A stretch of 53,913 nucleotides of DNA from Streptomyces sp. CT34 (GTDB lineage: Bacteria; Actinomycetota; Actinomycetes; Streptomycetales; Streptomycetaceae), in contig NZ_KN708638.1 of the NCBI RefSeq assembly GCF_000805335.1, positions 7,166,416-7,220,328 on the forward strand, given 5' to 3'. The translations under genes were made by a program, and so were the position numbers. Of this stretch, positions 9,975-18,054 are shown one piece after another (within the stretch, counting starts at the first letter, position 1; every line of letters starts with the position of its first letter). Below the pieces are notes generated by a model. That model was not told where the DNA came from. It did not search any database and saw nothing but the letters and a program-made list of their open reading frames with translations.

Positions 9975-10122
9975 CGTAAGCAAGCTCCTCGTACGAACGA
10001 ATACGGAGGCAGGGAGGAGCGGAGCGGCGAGGGCGAGCGTCCCGCCCGCTCACTCGCTCCCGGGCGGCGGGAGCGGGAACGCGATGCGTGGTGACGGGCG
10101 TCAGTAGCTGTGTCGCGAACCA

Positions 10123-10203
10123 CTAGCCGCGCTCAAGTGCGGCTGCGAAGCCGGTGAGCAGGCAGTCGAGGCCGAACTCGAAACGGGCCTCGGCGTCGGG
10201 GTC
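10123..10203 (-). pseudogene. TetR-type regulator, C-terminal remnant
   Basis: About 27 codons read on the minus strand give a typical TetR-family C-terminal helix pair, PDAEARFEFGLDCLLTGF, ending in a normal stop at 10123. Nothing resembling a TetR DNA-binding domain lies upstream. Within a few bases the opposite strand changes into the middle of a flavin monooxygenase. The fragment cannot be functional. Its assignment rests on a short stretch and is an inference. Confidence 0.55.
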
Positions 10204-11160
10204 ATCCGCTTCCGGTGGGCGACCGTGCGGATGGCGGACGCGTTCCGCCGCGGACGGGCGTTCCTGGTCGGCGACGCCGCGCGGGCCGTCACGCCGCTCG
10301 GCGCGTTCGGCCTGAACACCGGTGTCGCGGACGCGCACAACCTGGCGTGGAAGCTGGCCATGGTGCCGGCCGGCCAGGCAGCGGACCGCCTGCTGGACAG
10401 CTACCACCAAGGGCGCCATGCGGTCGCCGAACTGGTGACCCGCCAGGCGCTGTTGCGTTGGGAGAACCCGAGGATGCACTGGGACCCGACGGCCGTCGCG
10501 GAGCGTCGCGCCGCCGGTGCCTGGAACGCTCCGATGGTCACCATGGGATACCGCTATGCCTCCTCGGCGGTGATCGATCCGGTCGTCGAGCTTCCGTCCA
10601 CCGAGGACCTCACGGTGAGTCTCGACGGGGCACCGGGATCGCGACTCCCGCACCGGTGGCCGGCCGGCGGGACCGTGTCCACCCTCGACCTCAACCGCTC
10701 CCGCTTCGCCGTGCCGGCCGGTGCGACCGGGGAAGACTGGCGCGGGGCGGCACGAGCGGTCGCCGCCACGCTGGGCATGGATCTCGACGCGGTCGTGCTG
10801 GACGAACAGGTGGCGTCCTCACTGAACCTCGCGAACGACGAGGCCCTCTTGGTGCGGCCGGACGGCTTCATCGCCTGGCGCACCCGCGGAACGGCGGACC
10901 CGGCTCGACTGGAGCAGGTGCTCGCCGCGGTCACCGGGCGCCAGGGCCGGCCGGCGCCGTCGCAGGTGGGTTGTTCACGGGCGGATCGCCCATCAGTCAT
11001 CCGGGCGGAGCCTGCGGTTGTTGCCGGAGCGGCCGATGTCGAGGTCCAGGAGCTTGGGCAGAGGGGTGCCGCTGTTCCAGAAGCCCAGCAGGTCGACGTC
11101 GATGAGTGCCAGCCGGTGTTTGGCGGCGAAGCTGCGGGCGGGCTTGGTGAAGACGCATGA
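10201..11160 (+). pseudogene. FAD-dependent aromatic monooxygenase, C-terminal half only
   Basis: The frame reads into RRGRAFLVGDAAR and LGAFGLNTGVADAHNLAWK, the second FAD-binding (GD) motif of class A flavoprotein monooxygenases, then through the substrate-domain tail and the C-terminal thioredoxin-like domain (LLVRPDGFIAWR near 10850). The N-terminal Rossmann domain with GxGxxG, about the first 270 residues, is absent, and the sequence upstream is the tetR remnant on the other strand. The family normally ends near 10950, but here the frame runs on to 11160 antisense to the nuclease gene, so the native stop is also lost. A GTG at 10225 gives a 311-codon frame, but the product could not bind FAD normally. 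The usual GDAAH histidine is Arg. Confidence 0.8.
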
Positions 11161-11565
11161 GGCGACGAAGACCGGGGCGTCGGCTCCGTGTTCCGAGCGT
11201 GCGGTGCCGTTGAACGTCTGCAGGTCCCTGCTGCCGACCGAGCGGTGTCTGGCGAACCGCTTGCACTGGATCACGAGCTTGCGGCCATCGGGGAGCCGGC
11301 CGGTCACATCGGCGCCCAAATCCCCTTTGCCGCCGACGCGTTGGACGTCGGTACACCCGTCCCGCCGGCACAACTCGGCCACGTACTCCTCGAACTCCCG
11401 GTCGTCCATCGCCCAGACCGCGTCCAGCGACCTCCGGGCCGCTACGCGGGCCTGCTCTGCGAGCCGGGCCCGCTCGGCCCGCGCCTCATGGCGCCCGACG
11501 CGCACCAGGCCCACGATCACGGCGCCCCCGGCCAGTACGGCTGACACCAGCAGCACGGTGCCCAT
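10993..11565 (-). CDS. Membrane-anchored Mrr-like restriction endonuclease domain protein
   Basis: About 190 residues. One hydrophobic segment lies at the very N-terminus (TVLLVSAVLAGGAVIVGLV), then an Arg/Ala-rich coiled stretch, then an Mrr_cat-type PD-(D/E)xK nuclease domain. The fold shows as FEEYVAELCRRDG, GGKGDLGADV with the metal-binding Asp, and LVIQCKR, the QxK half of the catalytic motif. Membrane-tethered Mrr-like proteins are common in actinobacteria; a role in DNA cleavage is predicted only. The frame opens at 11616, but the ATG at 11565 places the membrane segment at the N-terminus and has GAAGGGCGGGGGA directly upstream. Its 3' end overlaps the antisense run-on of the broken monooxygenase. 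Confidence 0.82.
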   Translation of the reverse strand: MGTVLLVSAVLAGGAVIVGLVRVGRHEARAERARLAEQARVAARRSLDAVWAMDDREFEEYVAELCRRDGCTDVQRVGGKGDLGADVTGRLPDGRKLVIQCKRFARHRSVGSRDLQTFNGTARSEHGADAPVFVASCVFTKPARSFAAKHRLALIDVDLLGFWNSGTPLPKLLDLDIGRSGNNRRLRPDD

Positions 11566-11616
11566 TTCCCCCGCCCTTCCCTGCCCTCGGCTGTCTGTCT
11601 GCTCCACGCTCCCCAA

Positions 11617-12180
11617 TCCGCCGTGGATCTACTCGGCCGGCGATGACGAAATGGTGCCTTCGCCACTGCATCGGAACCGACTCGACGGGACGGGGTGACG
11701 CAGGTCAAGGAAGGTCGATCTCGCGATTCGAGGTGACGACTGGTCAGTTCGCTCGGGAAGGGCTTGCGGCTCCCAACTCGCCGCGTCGGCAGGTGACTTA
11801 TGGCACGCGAACGGCACGTGTGGTCGGTTTGCTCGTTGAACATGGTCGAGCCGTACGCACAACCTCCTCACCGGCGTCCTCGGGGATGGGGTGAAAGAGG
11901 CCATTGCTGCCGCAAGCGGTGGCCCGTCATGGAGACCGGGTAGCGTGACGGTGGCGACCTGGCGACCTGGCGGCGGGGGGGGGCGGGCAAGGGGCGACGC
12001 CTGGCGGGAATGTCTGGCGCTTGCGACGCACGATACGGAGAAGTTGTTCGAGTCCGCTGTGCACGCCCACGCTGCTGGAGAGCATCCGCGCGCGACGTAT
12101 TGACCGGCTGGTGCAGGCCATGACGGCTGGTGCAGGCCATGACTGTGCCTGCGGCCGGTTCGGCAGGCGGGGCTGATGGG
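11617..12180. other. Intergenic region, no supported gene
   Basis: Several short open frames exist (for example plus 11643-11894 and 11891-12103), but none has a recognisable domain or a convincing ribosome site. A short open piece at 12072-12176 on the plus strand reads LLESIRARRIDRLVQAM, which looks like coding sequence and may be a remnant. It carries the 19-bp duplication listed separately. Confidence 0.35.
12105..12142. repeat. Exact 19-bp tandem duplication
   Basis: The 19-base unit beginning CGGCTGGTGCAGG and ending CCATGA is present at 12105-12123 and again, without a mismatch, at 12124-12142. The unit is not a multiple of three, so it would shift any reading frame that crosses it. 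Confidence 0.9.
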
Positions 12181-12852
12181 TCAGCGAGCCGGGGTGTCGG
12201 GGCCGTCCGGCGCGGAGGAGGGTTGGGTCGTGCGGGCAGAGTGGCGGCGGAGTACGTGGTGTGCGGTCACGGCGGCGAGGACGGCGACCGCAGCGGCCAG
12301 CAGGTACAGCTCGTAGCGTTGGACGGCCGGGTACAGGGTGCCGATGTGGTTCCCGGCGAGGTAGCCGAGGGTGGCCCAGGTGCCCACCCACAGCGTCGCT
12401 CCCAGGGCGTTGAAGGCGAGGAACCTCCGCCAGGGCATCTCGCTGAGCCCGGCGATGATGCCGTTGGCCTGGCGCAGGCCCTCGATGAAGCGCGCAACGG
12501 TGATGATCTTGCCGCCGTGCCGGTTGAAGAACGCCTCGGCCCTGGCGACCCGTGCCGGGGTCAGCAGCACGTACCGGCCGAACCGGGTCACCAGGCGGTG
12601 GCCGCCGAAGCGGCCGATGGCGTAGCCGACGTTGTCGCCCAGGATGGCGGCGAGCAATGCGATCACGCCGACCGCGACGATGTTCAGCTGCCCGGCGCCG
12701 GCGTAGACGGCGGCGGCGATCAGCACCGTTTCCCCGGGGACCGGGATCCCGAAGTCCTCAAGGAACAGCAGACCGCCGACCGCCGCGTATCCCCAGTGGT
12801 CCAGCAGCGGGGCGAGGTCGGCCAGTACGCCGGGCAGTACGGGTGCGCTCAT
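12181..12852 (-). CDS. DedA family (VTT/SNARE-associated) membrane protein
   Basis: A 223-residue polytopic membrane protein of the DedA family, which in other bacteria supports undecaprenyl-phosphate or phospholipid translocation and proton-motive-force homeostasis. The landmarks are LEDFGIPVPGETVL near residue 32 (the re-entrant loop with the conserved Glu and Pro), GDNVGYAIGRFGG, and the conserved Arg block RFIEGLRQANGIIAG near residue 120. The C-terminal 20 residues are a charged, disordered tail. A GAGGGA ribosome site lies about 11 bases before the ATG. The sequence says nothing about substrate. Confidence 0.93.
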   Translation of the reverse strand: MSAPVLPGVLADLAPLLDHWGYAAVGGLLFLEDFGIPVPGETVLIAAAVYAGAGQLNIVAVGVIALLAAILGDNVGYAIGRFGGHRLVTRFGRYVLLTPARVARAEAFFNRHGGKIITVARFIEGLRQANGIIAGLSEMPWRRFLAFNALGATLWVGTWATLGYLAGNHIGTLYPAVQRYELYLLAAAVAVLAAVTAHHVLRRHSARTTQPSSAPDGPDTPAR

Positions 12853-13350
12853 CGCGGATCGTCCCTCGTGCCGAGGTTAGCGTGTGGCGTGCGCCGCGGC
12901 AGTGCTGGAGTCGGTGGTCGGCAGCGGGCGCAGCGCCCCGGTGCGCGGCCGGGCGACCAGCCCCGGTGCCTGGCGGCCGTTGGTCACCGACCGGCAGCGC
13001 ACCGCACGGCACGCAGTCCGCTGGTTCGTCCCAGGCTCCGCCTGGCAACTGCACGTCCGCCGCACCGGCCCGGGGTGCCGTCCCGGCGGAGGAGCGCCGT
13101 GGTGTTCCCGTCGTCGCTGTGACGTGTCTCATGTAGCGAGCCCCGGCCCGCCGTCGACCGGCGGGCGGGGGGCGAACGGGCCGTGAGTCCAGGGGTGTTG
13201 GTCACGGGAACACGGTCTGTGGGGCTCGGGCCCTCCCGGACATCACGGGCAATCGCGGTGTTGCGTCGGAAATAAGGTGGTCGGCGGCAGATCACAGCGG
13301 CCTTCACACGGTGAGGGCATGCGGCAACGGCAGGACGGACGACACTTCCC
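12853..13350. other. Divergent intergenic region, no supported gene
   Basis: This lies between the divergent DedA and permease genes. Open frames occur on both strands (plus 12884-13186, minus 12877-13065), but their residue composition is that of frame-shifted GC-rich DNA and neither has a domain I recognise. Promoters for both flanking genes must lie here; I could not place them. Confidence 0.4.
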
Positions 13351-15072
13351 ATGGACATGACCGCGGGCAACCGCGAGGGGCTCAGCCTGTTCGCCCTCAC
13401 CATGATCGGCGTCGGCTCGATCTTCGGCTCCGGCTGGCTCTTCGGCGCCGGTGCAGCCGCCCAGGTGGCGGGCCCCGCGGCACTGGTTGCCTGGGTGATC
13501 GGCGTCATCTTCATCGGCATGATCGCGATGTCCTACGCGGAGGTCGGCGCGGCCTACCCGGTCCCGGGCGGGATGGCCCGCTACGGCCACCTCTCGCACG
13601 GCCCGGTCCTCGGCTTCCTCACCGGCTGGGCGGTGTGGATCGCGGTCGCCTCGCTCGTGCCGATCGAGTCGATCGCCGCCACCCAGTACATGACGTCCTG
13701 GAGCTTCGGCTGGGCGAAGGGCCTGGTCGACCCCGTCGATCATCACCTCACCACGTCCGGCATGGCCGTGGCGCTGGCCCTGACCGTCGCCCTCTGGCTC
13801 ACCTGCTACTGGTCCGTCCAACTGCTCGCCCGCGCCAACACCATCCTCACCCTGGTCAAGTTCGCCATCCCGGTGATCGCCGTGCTCGCGTTGATCGCCT
13901 CCGGCTTCCACACCTCGAACTTCACCGCGCACGGCGGCTTCGCCCCGTACGGCTGGCCGGCCGTACTGACCGCGGTCACCACCTGCGGGGTGGTCTTCGC
14001 GTTCAACGGGTTCCAGGCGGTGGTGAACCTCGGCGGCGCGGCCAGGAACCCCGGCCGCGCCATTCCGCTCGCCCTGGTCGGCGCGCTCGCGCTGGGGCTG
14101 CTGATCTATCTGGCGCTGCAGACCGCGTTCCTGGGGGCGGTACCACCCGAGGAACTGGCCGGGGCGGGTGGCTGGCACGGTGTGAATCTCAACTCGCCGT
14201 TTGCCGATCTCGCCAAGCTGCTGATGCTGCACTGGGTGGTCACCCTGTTGCAGTTCGGTGCCTTCATCTCCCCGGCCGGTTCCAACATCGCCAATATCGC
14301 CTCGGCCGCGTACATGGTCACCAATCTCGCCGAAACCGGCTTCTTCCCCCGGAAGCTGGCGGCCGTGCACCCGCGCTACGGGACCGCGCGCCCGGCGATG
14401 TGGCTCAACCTCGGCTTCGGTGTCCTGCTGCTGATCACCGTCGGCCACAGCTGGCACTCGCTGGCCGGCGTGGTCTCGGCGGCCATGGTGATCTCCTACC
14501 TGATCGGCCCGATCGCGGTGGGGGTGCTGCGGCGGACCGCGCCGGATCTGCCCCGCCCGTTCCGGCTTCCGGTGGCCGGGATCCTGTGCCCGGTCACCTT
14601 CGCCTTCGCGGCCTGCGCGCTGTACTGGTCGAAGTGGCCGGACACCGGCAAGGTCACCGTGCTCACGCTGGTGTCCGTCCCGGTCGCGGCGCTGGTGCTG
14701 TGGCGCAAGGGCATGATCGAGAGGGGCCGCGGAGCGCCGCAACAGGGTGGTGACCGGCGTGCGGCCGGCCACTTTCTGCGGCAGTTCGCCCCGGCCTGGT
14801 GGATGGTGCTCTTCCTCGTCTGGATGGCGACGCTGTCGGCGCTGGGCAGCCCGGACTTCGGCGGCCATGGCATCGTCCCCGGCGGCTTGGACATCGCCCT
14901 GGTCGCACTGACCGCCCCGGCCTTCTACTTCTGGGCGGTACGCGCCGGGATCCGGGCCCATGCGGCGGGCCTGACCGGTGCACCGGCCGTCCCGGCCCCC
15001 GTCCCGGCACCCGCCGTGACGCCCGACGGCGAAGAAAGCCGGGACGGGCGACCTCGCCAGCACGTGTCGTAG
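13351..15072 (+). CDS. APC superfamily amino-acid permease
   Basis: A 573-residue membrane protein with about 12 hydrophobic segments. The N-terminus has the APC signature (LTMIGVGSIFGSGWLFGAG, the unwound helix 1 region). A FAFNGFQAVVNLGGAARNP segment in mid-protein corresponds to helix 6. The last ~50 residues form a cytoplasmic Ala/Pro-rich tail after an interhelical charged stretch near 465-480. Proton-coupled amino-acid or amine uptake is the family role; the substrate is unknown. A GGCAGGACGG stretch upstream is only a fair ribosome site. The gene is followed by two hairpins and by the convergent udgX gene. Confidence 0.92.
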   Translation: MDMTAGNREGLSLFALTMIGVGSIFGSGWLFGAGAAAQVAGPAALVAWVIGVIFIGMIAMSYAEVGAAYPVPGGMARYGHLSHGPVLGFLTGWAVWIAVASLVPIESIAATQYMTSWSFGWAKGLVDPVDHHLTTSGMAVALALTVALWLTCYWSVQLLARANTILTLVKFAIPVIAVLALIASGFHTSNFTAHGGFAPYGWPAVLTAVTTCGVVFAFNGFQAVVNLGGAARNPGRAIPLALVGALALGLLIYLALQTAFLGAVPPEELAGAGGWHGVNLNSPFADLAKLLMLHWVVTLLQFGAFISPAGSNIANIASAAYMVTNLAETGFFPRKLAAVHPRYGTARPAMWLNLGFGVLLLITVGHSWHSLAGVVSAAMVISYLIGPIAVGVLRRTAPDLPRPFRLPVAGILCPVTFAFAACALYWSKWPDTGKVTVLTLVSVPVAALVLWRKGMIERGRGAPQQGGDRRAAGHFLRQFAPAWWMVLFLVWMATLSALGSPDFGGHGIVPGGLDIALVALTAPAFYFWAVRAGIRAHAAGLTGAPAVPAPVPAPAVTPDGEESRDGRPRQHVS

Positions 15073-15110
15073 CCGACGCCCCTCCGGTAGCCACCGGCTC
15101 CCGGCGTCGG
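15073..15110 (+). terminator. Nested hairpin directly after the permease stop
   Basis: CCGACGCC at 15073-15080 pairs with GGCGTCGG at 15103-15110, and the loop contains CCGGT/ACCGG. It starts at the base after the TAG stop codon. Confidence 0.6.
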
Positions 15111-15171
15111 AGGCCAGCCGGCAAATGGTCGGACGAGACTTCGGGCGTGGGGCCTTTTCACGAGCGGCACT

Positions 15172-15205
15172 TGGACCAGGCGGGCGGGCTAGGGCGCCTG
15201 GTCCA
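15172..15205 (-). terminator. Hairpin spanning the 3' end of udgX
   Basis: TGGACCAGGCG (15172-15182) and CGCCTGGTCCA (15195-15205) form a perfect 11-bp stem. The loop includes the udgX stop codon, so the last codons of the gene form one arm. Confidence 0.55.
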
Positions 15206-15893
15206 GCGCCCCGGCGGCCACCCGCAGGTCCGAGACGAAACCCGCGTACGGTGTCTCGCGGTCTTCGGCACGCAGAATCGCCGCGGGGTGGAGGGTGGCC
15301 ACGACGAGGCCCGTTGTGCGGCCCCGGCGCGTTTTTCTGTGTTCCGGTTCGGTCTCCTCCGGCAGGGGAATGGGCGCGCCCCGGTCCTTCGTCACCCGGA
15401 ATGACGGTCCCAGCAGCGCCCTGCCCGCGGTAGCGCCGAGTGCCACCACCACCTCCGGGCGGACCAGGCGCAGTTCGGCGGTCAGCCAGGGGCGACAGGC
15501 CGTCATCTCCCGCAGGCTGGGTGGTTTGTGGATCCGGCGCTTTCCCTTTGTCGCGGTGGTGAACTTGAAATGCTTCACCGCGTTGGTGAAATACGCCTGA
15601 TCCACGTCGAGGTCGACCTCCCGCATCGCCTTCTTCAGCAGGCCGCCGGCCGGCCCGACGAACGGTTCCCCTTGGCGGTCCTCCTGGTCGCCCGGCTGCT
15701 CGCCGACGAACATGATCCGGGCCGGGGCATGACCCGCTCCGAATACGGTTTGCGACGCGTCCTGGAACAGGGGGCAGCCCTGGCAGCCCGCCGCGGCACG
15801 CCGAAGAGCGACAAGCCCTCCGCGCCGGGGCACGTACGGGCCGGCATCGTACTGCTGCCCGGCGGGGCCGCTGCTGCTTCCGGCCGGCGTCAT
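15189..15893 (-). CDS. UdgX-type uracil-DNA glycosylase (uracil-DNA crosslinking protein)
   Basis: A 234-residue member of the UDG superfamily with the features that separate UdgX from ordinary family 4 enzymes. Motif A is GEQPGDQED (residues 64-72) instead of GEAPG, and the KRRIH loop is present at 118-122. In the mycobacterial prototype the His of that loop forms a covalent bond with the DNA after uracil removal; His122 is the equivalent here. Cysteines 37, 40 and 133 are placed as Fe-S ligands, and a His (VKHF) sits where family 4 has its remaining cysteine. Motif C is LHPAAIL near 201. The start codon overlaps the hemerythrin stop by four bases, so the two genes are translationally coupled, hemerythrin first. 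Confidence 0.93.
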   Translation of the reverse strand: MTPAGSSSGPAGQQYDAGPYVPRRGGLVALRRAAAGCQGCPLFQDASQTVFGAGHAPARIMFVGEQPGDQEDRQGEPFVGPAGGLLKKAMREVDLDVDQAYFTNAVKHFKFTTATKGKRRIHKPPSLREMTACRPWLTAELRLVRPEVVVALGATAGRALLGPSFRVTKDRGAPIPLPEETEPEHRKTRRGRTTGLVVATLHPAAILRAEDRETPYAGFVSDLRVAAGALDQAP

Positions 15894-16459
15894 TGGCCGC
15901 GACCGGTGAGGCAGTCCCGGACCCGGTCCACCAGACCCAGCCCCGGAGCCAGCAGCTTGTTGGCCGGCGGGGTATGCGGCGAGGACGGGTGCGGGTGGGT
16001 GGGGGCGGTCCTTTTGGCCTCATGGACCTTTCTGCCCAGGCTTTCCAGGACGAACGGATGGACGCTCTCCCGGAGCCGGGGGAACAGGTTGTTCTCCTCG
16101 TCGTCGACATGCGCCCGTACCTCTGTCCTGACTTTCACCATCAGCCGGTCGAAGTCGAGGTCGGCGGGCGCCCGGCCCTCCAGGTCCTTGAGGAGCTGTT
16201 CGATACGGCCGTGTTCGGCGATCCCGCGGTCGGCCAATACGTCACCGCCCGCCACGTGTTCACGTACGGCGGGGTAGAAATGCTGTTCCTCGGCGACCGA
16301 GTGCCGCACCAGCTCGATGGTGATCGAGTCCGCGAGCCGTTTGCGCTCTTCGCTGCCGGGCGGCGTGTCTCCGAACCGCGCAAAGAGTTCGTCGACTTCG
16401 CGGTGGTCAGCGGTCAGCTCCGAAATGACGTCCTTGATGACGTCCTTGCCGTGTTCCAT
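15890..16459 (-). CDS. Hemerythrin HHE domain protein
   Basis: A 189-residue protein whose first ~130 residues are a four-helix HHE domain. Candidate di-iron ligands are His19, His53 with Glu57/58, His83, and His117 with Glu121/122 (ADHRE, RHSVAEEQHFYP, AEHGR, AHVDDEENNLFPRL). Such proteins bind O2, NO or sense iron/redox state. The C-terminal 50 residues are a Pro/His-rich linker and a short helix not found in the minimal domain. It is the first gene of a two-gene unit with udgX (ATGA overlap), a pairing that hints at an oxidative or nitrosative damage response. Function is inferred from the family only. Confidence 0.92.
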   Translation of the reverse strand: MEHGKDVIKDVISELTADHREVDELFARFGDTPPGSEERKRLADSITIELVRHSVAEEQHFYPAVREHVAGGDVLADRGIAEHGRIEQLLKDLEGRAPADLDFDRLMVKVRTEVRAHVDDEENNLFPRLRESVHPFVLESLGRKVHEAKRTAPTHPHPSSPHTPPANKLLAPGLGLVDRVRDCLTGRGQ

Positions 16460-16828
16460 GGTGTACGGCTTTCTTGTGGTGGTGGAGCGCCCGTCCGTCC
16501 CGATAGCGCCGTCCGCTGCCGAACAGTGGGACCACGGGGGACGCCTTTCGCCCTACATCCTTGTTGCCGCGAACCCGGGTTCGGCTCCGGGGCGACCGAA
16601 CCGGCCGGCCGTATCGGGGCGGATTCATCACGATGGCTCCTGAGGCTGATGCGGTTGAGCGATACCGGAGCGGTGGCGGCACGGCGAACGTCAGCCGCAG
16701 GCCGACCCGCACCACGGACGACTGCCGGCCGGACGGCCGACGGGTGGTACGCCGTGCGGTCCGGGGACCAGGACCGGTACTGGCGCGTGCACGCGCATGC
16801 CCTGTCGCCCGCCACCTCGCTCGGCGCG
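16460..16828. other. Intergenic region with a 14-bp palindrome, no supported gene
   Basis: The region between the hemerythrin start and the end of the polymerase gene holds no gene I can support. CGAACCCGGGTTCG at 16570-16583 is a perfect 14-bp palindrome about 110 bases upstream of the hemerythrin ATG and could be an operator. A plus-strand stretch at about 16740-16830 reads like coding sequence (GWYAVRSGDQDRYW) without start or family. Confidence 0.35.
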
Positions 16829-17743
16829 TCACGCGTCGTCGCTCAGGCGTGCCAGACGACGGCGGGCGGGGGCGAGGGACCTGCCGCGCCGCAGGCTGTC
16901 GTGCCATGGGGCGCCGTCCAGCCGCTCTCCGATGGTTGCGAGGGTCCACCGCCTCGCGGCGAGGTCGGGTTCGTCCAGTTCCGGCCAGGCCAGTGGTGCG
17001 GCGACGGGGGCGCCTGGCAGTGCGCGCACGGCATAGGGTGCGACGGCGGTCTGGGCGTAGGCGTTGCGCTGCACGTCGAGATAGAGCCGGCCGCGCCTGG
17101 CCTCCTTCCGGGGCTCGGTGGTGAGGCGGTCGGGATGCCGGGCGGCGAGCAGATCGGCGGCTTCGCGGGCGAAGGCGCGGACGTCGTCGAAGGGTGTGCG
17201 ACGGTCCAGCGGGACCAGGACGTGCAGTCCCCGGGAGCCGGTGGTCATCAGGGCACTGGGCAGGCGCAGTTCGTCCAACAGGTCATGGAGCAGGCCGGCG
17301 GCCTGACGTACCGGCGCGAAGTCGTTGGCGGGTGGGTCGAGATCGAACACCAGCCGGTCGGGGCAGTCGGGGCGGTCGGCCTTCGCCAGCCAGCGGTGCG
17401 GTGTGATGCATGCCTGGTCGGCAAGGTAGAGAAGGGTGGCGGTGTCGTCGCACAACGCGTGGGTGACACTGCCCTGCTCCTTGGGCAGCTCGGCGGTGTG
17501 CACCCAGTCCGGGAAGTAATCCGGCACGTCCTTCTGCATGAAGCCCTCGCCGTCGATGCCGTCGGGATGCCGCTCCAGCATCAGCGGGCGCCCCCGCAGG
17601 TGCGGCAGCATCGCCCGGGCGGCGCCGCGGTAGTACTCGGCCAGATCGGCCTTGGTGAGGCCGTCGTCGGGGAAGAGCACCTTGTCCGGGCGGTTGATCT
17701 CCACGGTGCGGCGGCCGGCACGCAGCTTCAGTGCGGGGCTCAT
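16829..17743 (-). CDS. ligD: LigD-type primase-polymerase domain protein (NHEJ)
   Basis: A 304-residue stand-alone polymerase domain of the archaeo-eukaryotic primase superfamily, as found in bacterial LigD. It fills gaps and adds ribonucleotides at ends during Ku-dependent end joining. Seen are the N-terminal INRPDKVLFPDDG, the DxD metal site LVFDLDPPAND (Asp134, Asp136), TTGSRGLHVLVPL, and the nucleotide-binding block RLYLDVQRNAYAQT followed by APYAVR. The frame extends far upstream, but the ATG at 17743 has GGAGGGG in place and overlaps the stop of the preceding short frame as ATGA. It is the last gene of a three-gene operon with the ligase remnant and the phosphoesterase. No ku gene is in the window. 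Confidence 0.95.
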   Translation of the reverse strand: MSPALKLRAGRRTVEINRPDKVLFPDDGLTKADLAEYYRGAARAMLPHLRGRPLMLERHPDGIDGEGFMQKDVPDYFPDWVHTAELPKEQGSVTHALCDDTATLLYLADQACITPHRWLAKADRPDCPDRLVFDLDPPANDFAPVRQAAGLLHDLLDELRLPSALMTTGSRGLHVLVPLDRRTPFDDVRAFAREAADLLAARHPDRLTTEPRKEARRGRLYLDVQRNAYAQTAVAPYAVRALPGAPVAAPLAWPELDEPDLAARRWTLATIGERLDGAPWHDSLRRGRSLAPARRRLARLSDDA

Positions 17744-18054
17744 GGTGCCCCTCCGGCCGGCCGTTCGCGGACCATGTCGGTGGCGCGCTGGTGCTGGTCG
17801 TCGCGCAGCCCCAGGAAGCGCGGGTGACGCGACCGGCCGGCGCGCGTCCGCTGGGTGAAGGGGATCCGGCCGACGAAGGGGATCCGGCCGACCAGCAGGG
17901 CTCCGAATCCCGCACCGAAGGCGCGGCGGTCGCTGAGTACCGGCAGCATCGGCGGCCCGACGGCCGGCATCGGCGGCCCGGTCGATCGGCCCCGTCGGGC
18001 ACGGCGGGGCAACTGCCCTTGCCACTGGGGTAGTTGGCAGAGGGACCCGGTCAT
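17740..18054 (-). pseudogene. 104-codon frame, probable internally deleted ATP-dependent DNA ligase
   Basis: This short frame begins ATG overlapping the phosphoesterase stop (ATGA) and ends overlapping the polymerase start (ATGA), exactly as a full-length middle gene of the operon would. Its first half has PPMPAVGPPMLPVLS, similar to the extreme N-terminus of LigC/LigD ligases. Its end, GRSRHPRFLGLRDDQ, resembles the last strand of ligase OB domains (RFRHPxRxLRWRxDK). The KxDG nucleotidyltransferase motif and everything around it are missing. Between the two ends lies an exact 18-bp tandem duplication. I read it as a ligase gene that lost its middle without losing translational coupling. The ligase assignment is an inference from two short stretches; it could instead be a small unrelated protein. 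Confidence 0.5.
17857..17892. repeat. Exact 18-bp tandem repeat inside the ligase remnant
   Basis: GAAGGGGATCCGGCCGAC at 17857-17874 is repeated exactly at 17875-17892. On the coding strand it duplicates six codons (VGRIPF) in frame and may mark the deletion endpoint. Confidence 0.95.

Noticed and set aside
13243..16110. A 955-codon open frame on the minus strand, opposite the permease and through udgX
   Set aside because: It is antisense to the APC permease and out of frame with UdgX and hemerythrin. Its Arg/Gly/His-rich composition is the usual shadow of GC-rich coding DNA.
15893..17827. A 644-codon plus-strand frame opposite hemerythrin and the LigD polymerase
   Set aside because: Both minus-strand proteins have complete family motifs and ribosome sites; the plus frame has none. 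A short coding-like piece near 16740 was noted but has no start or family.
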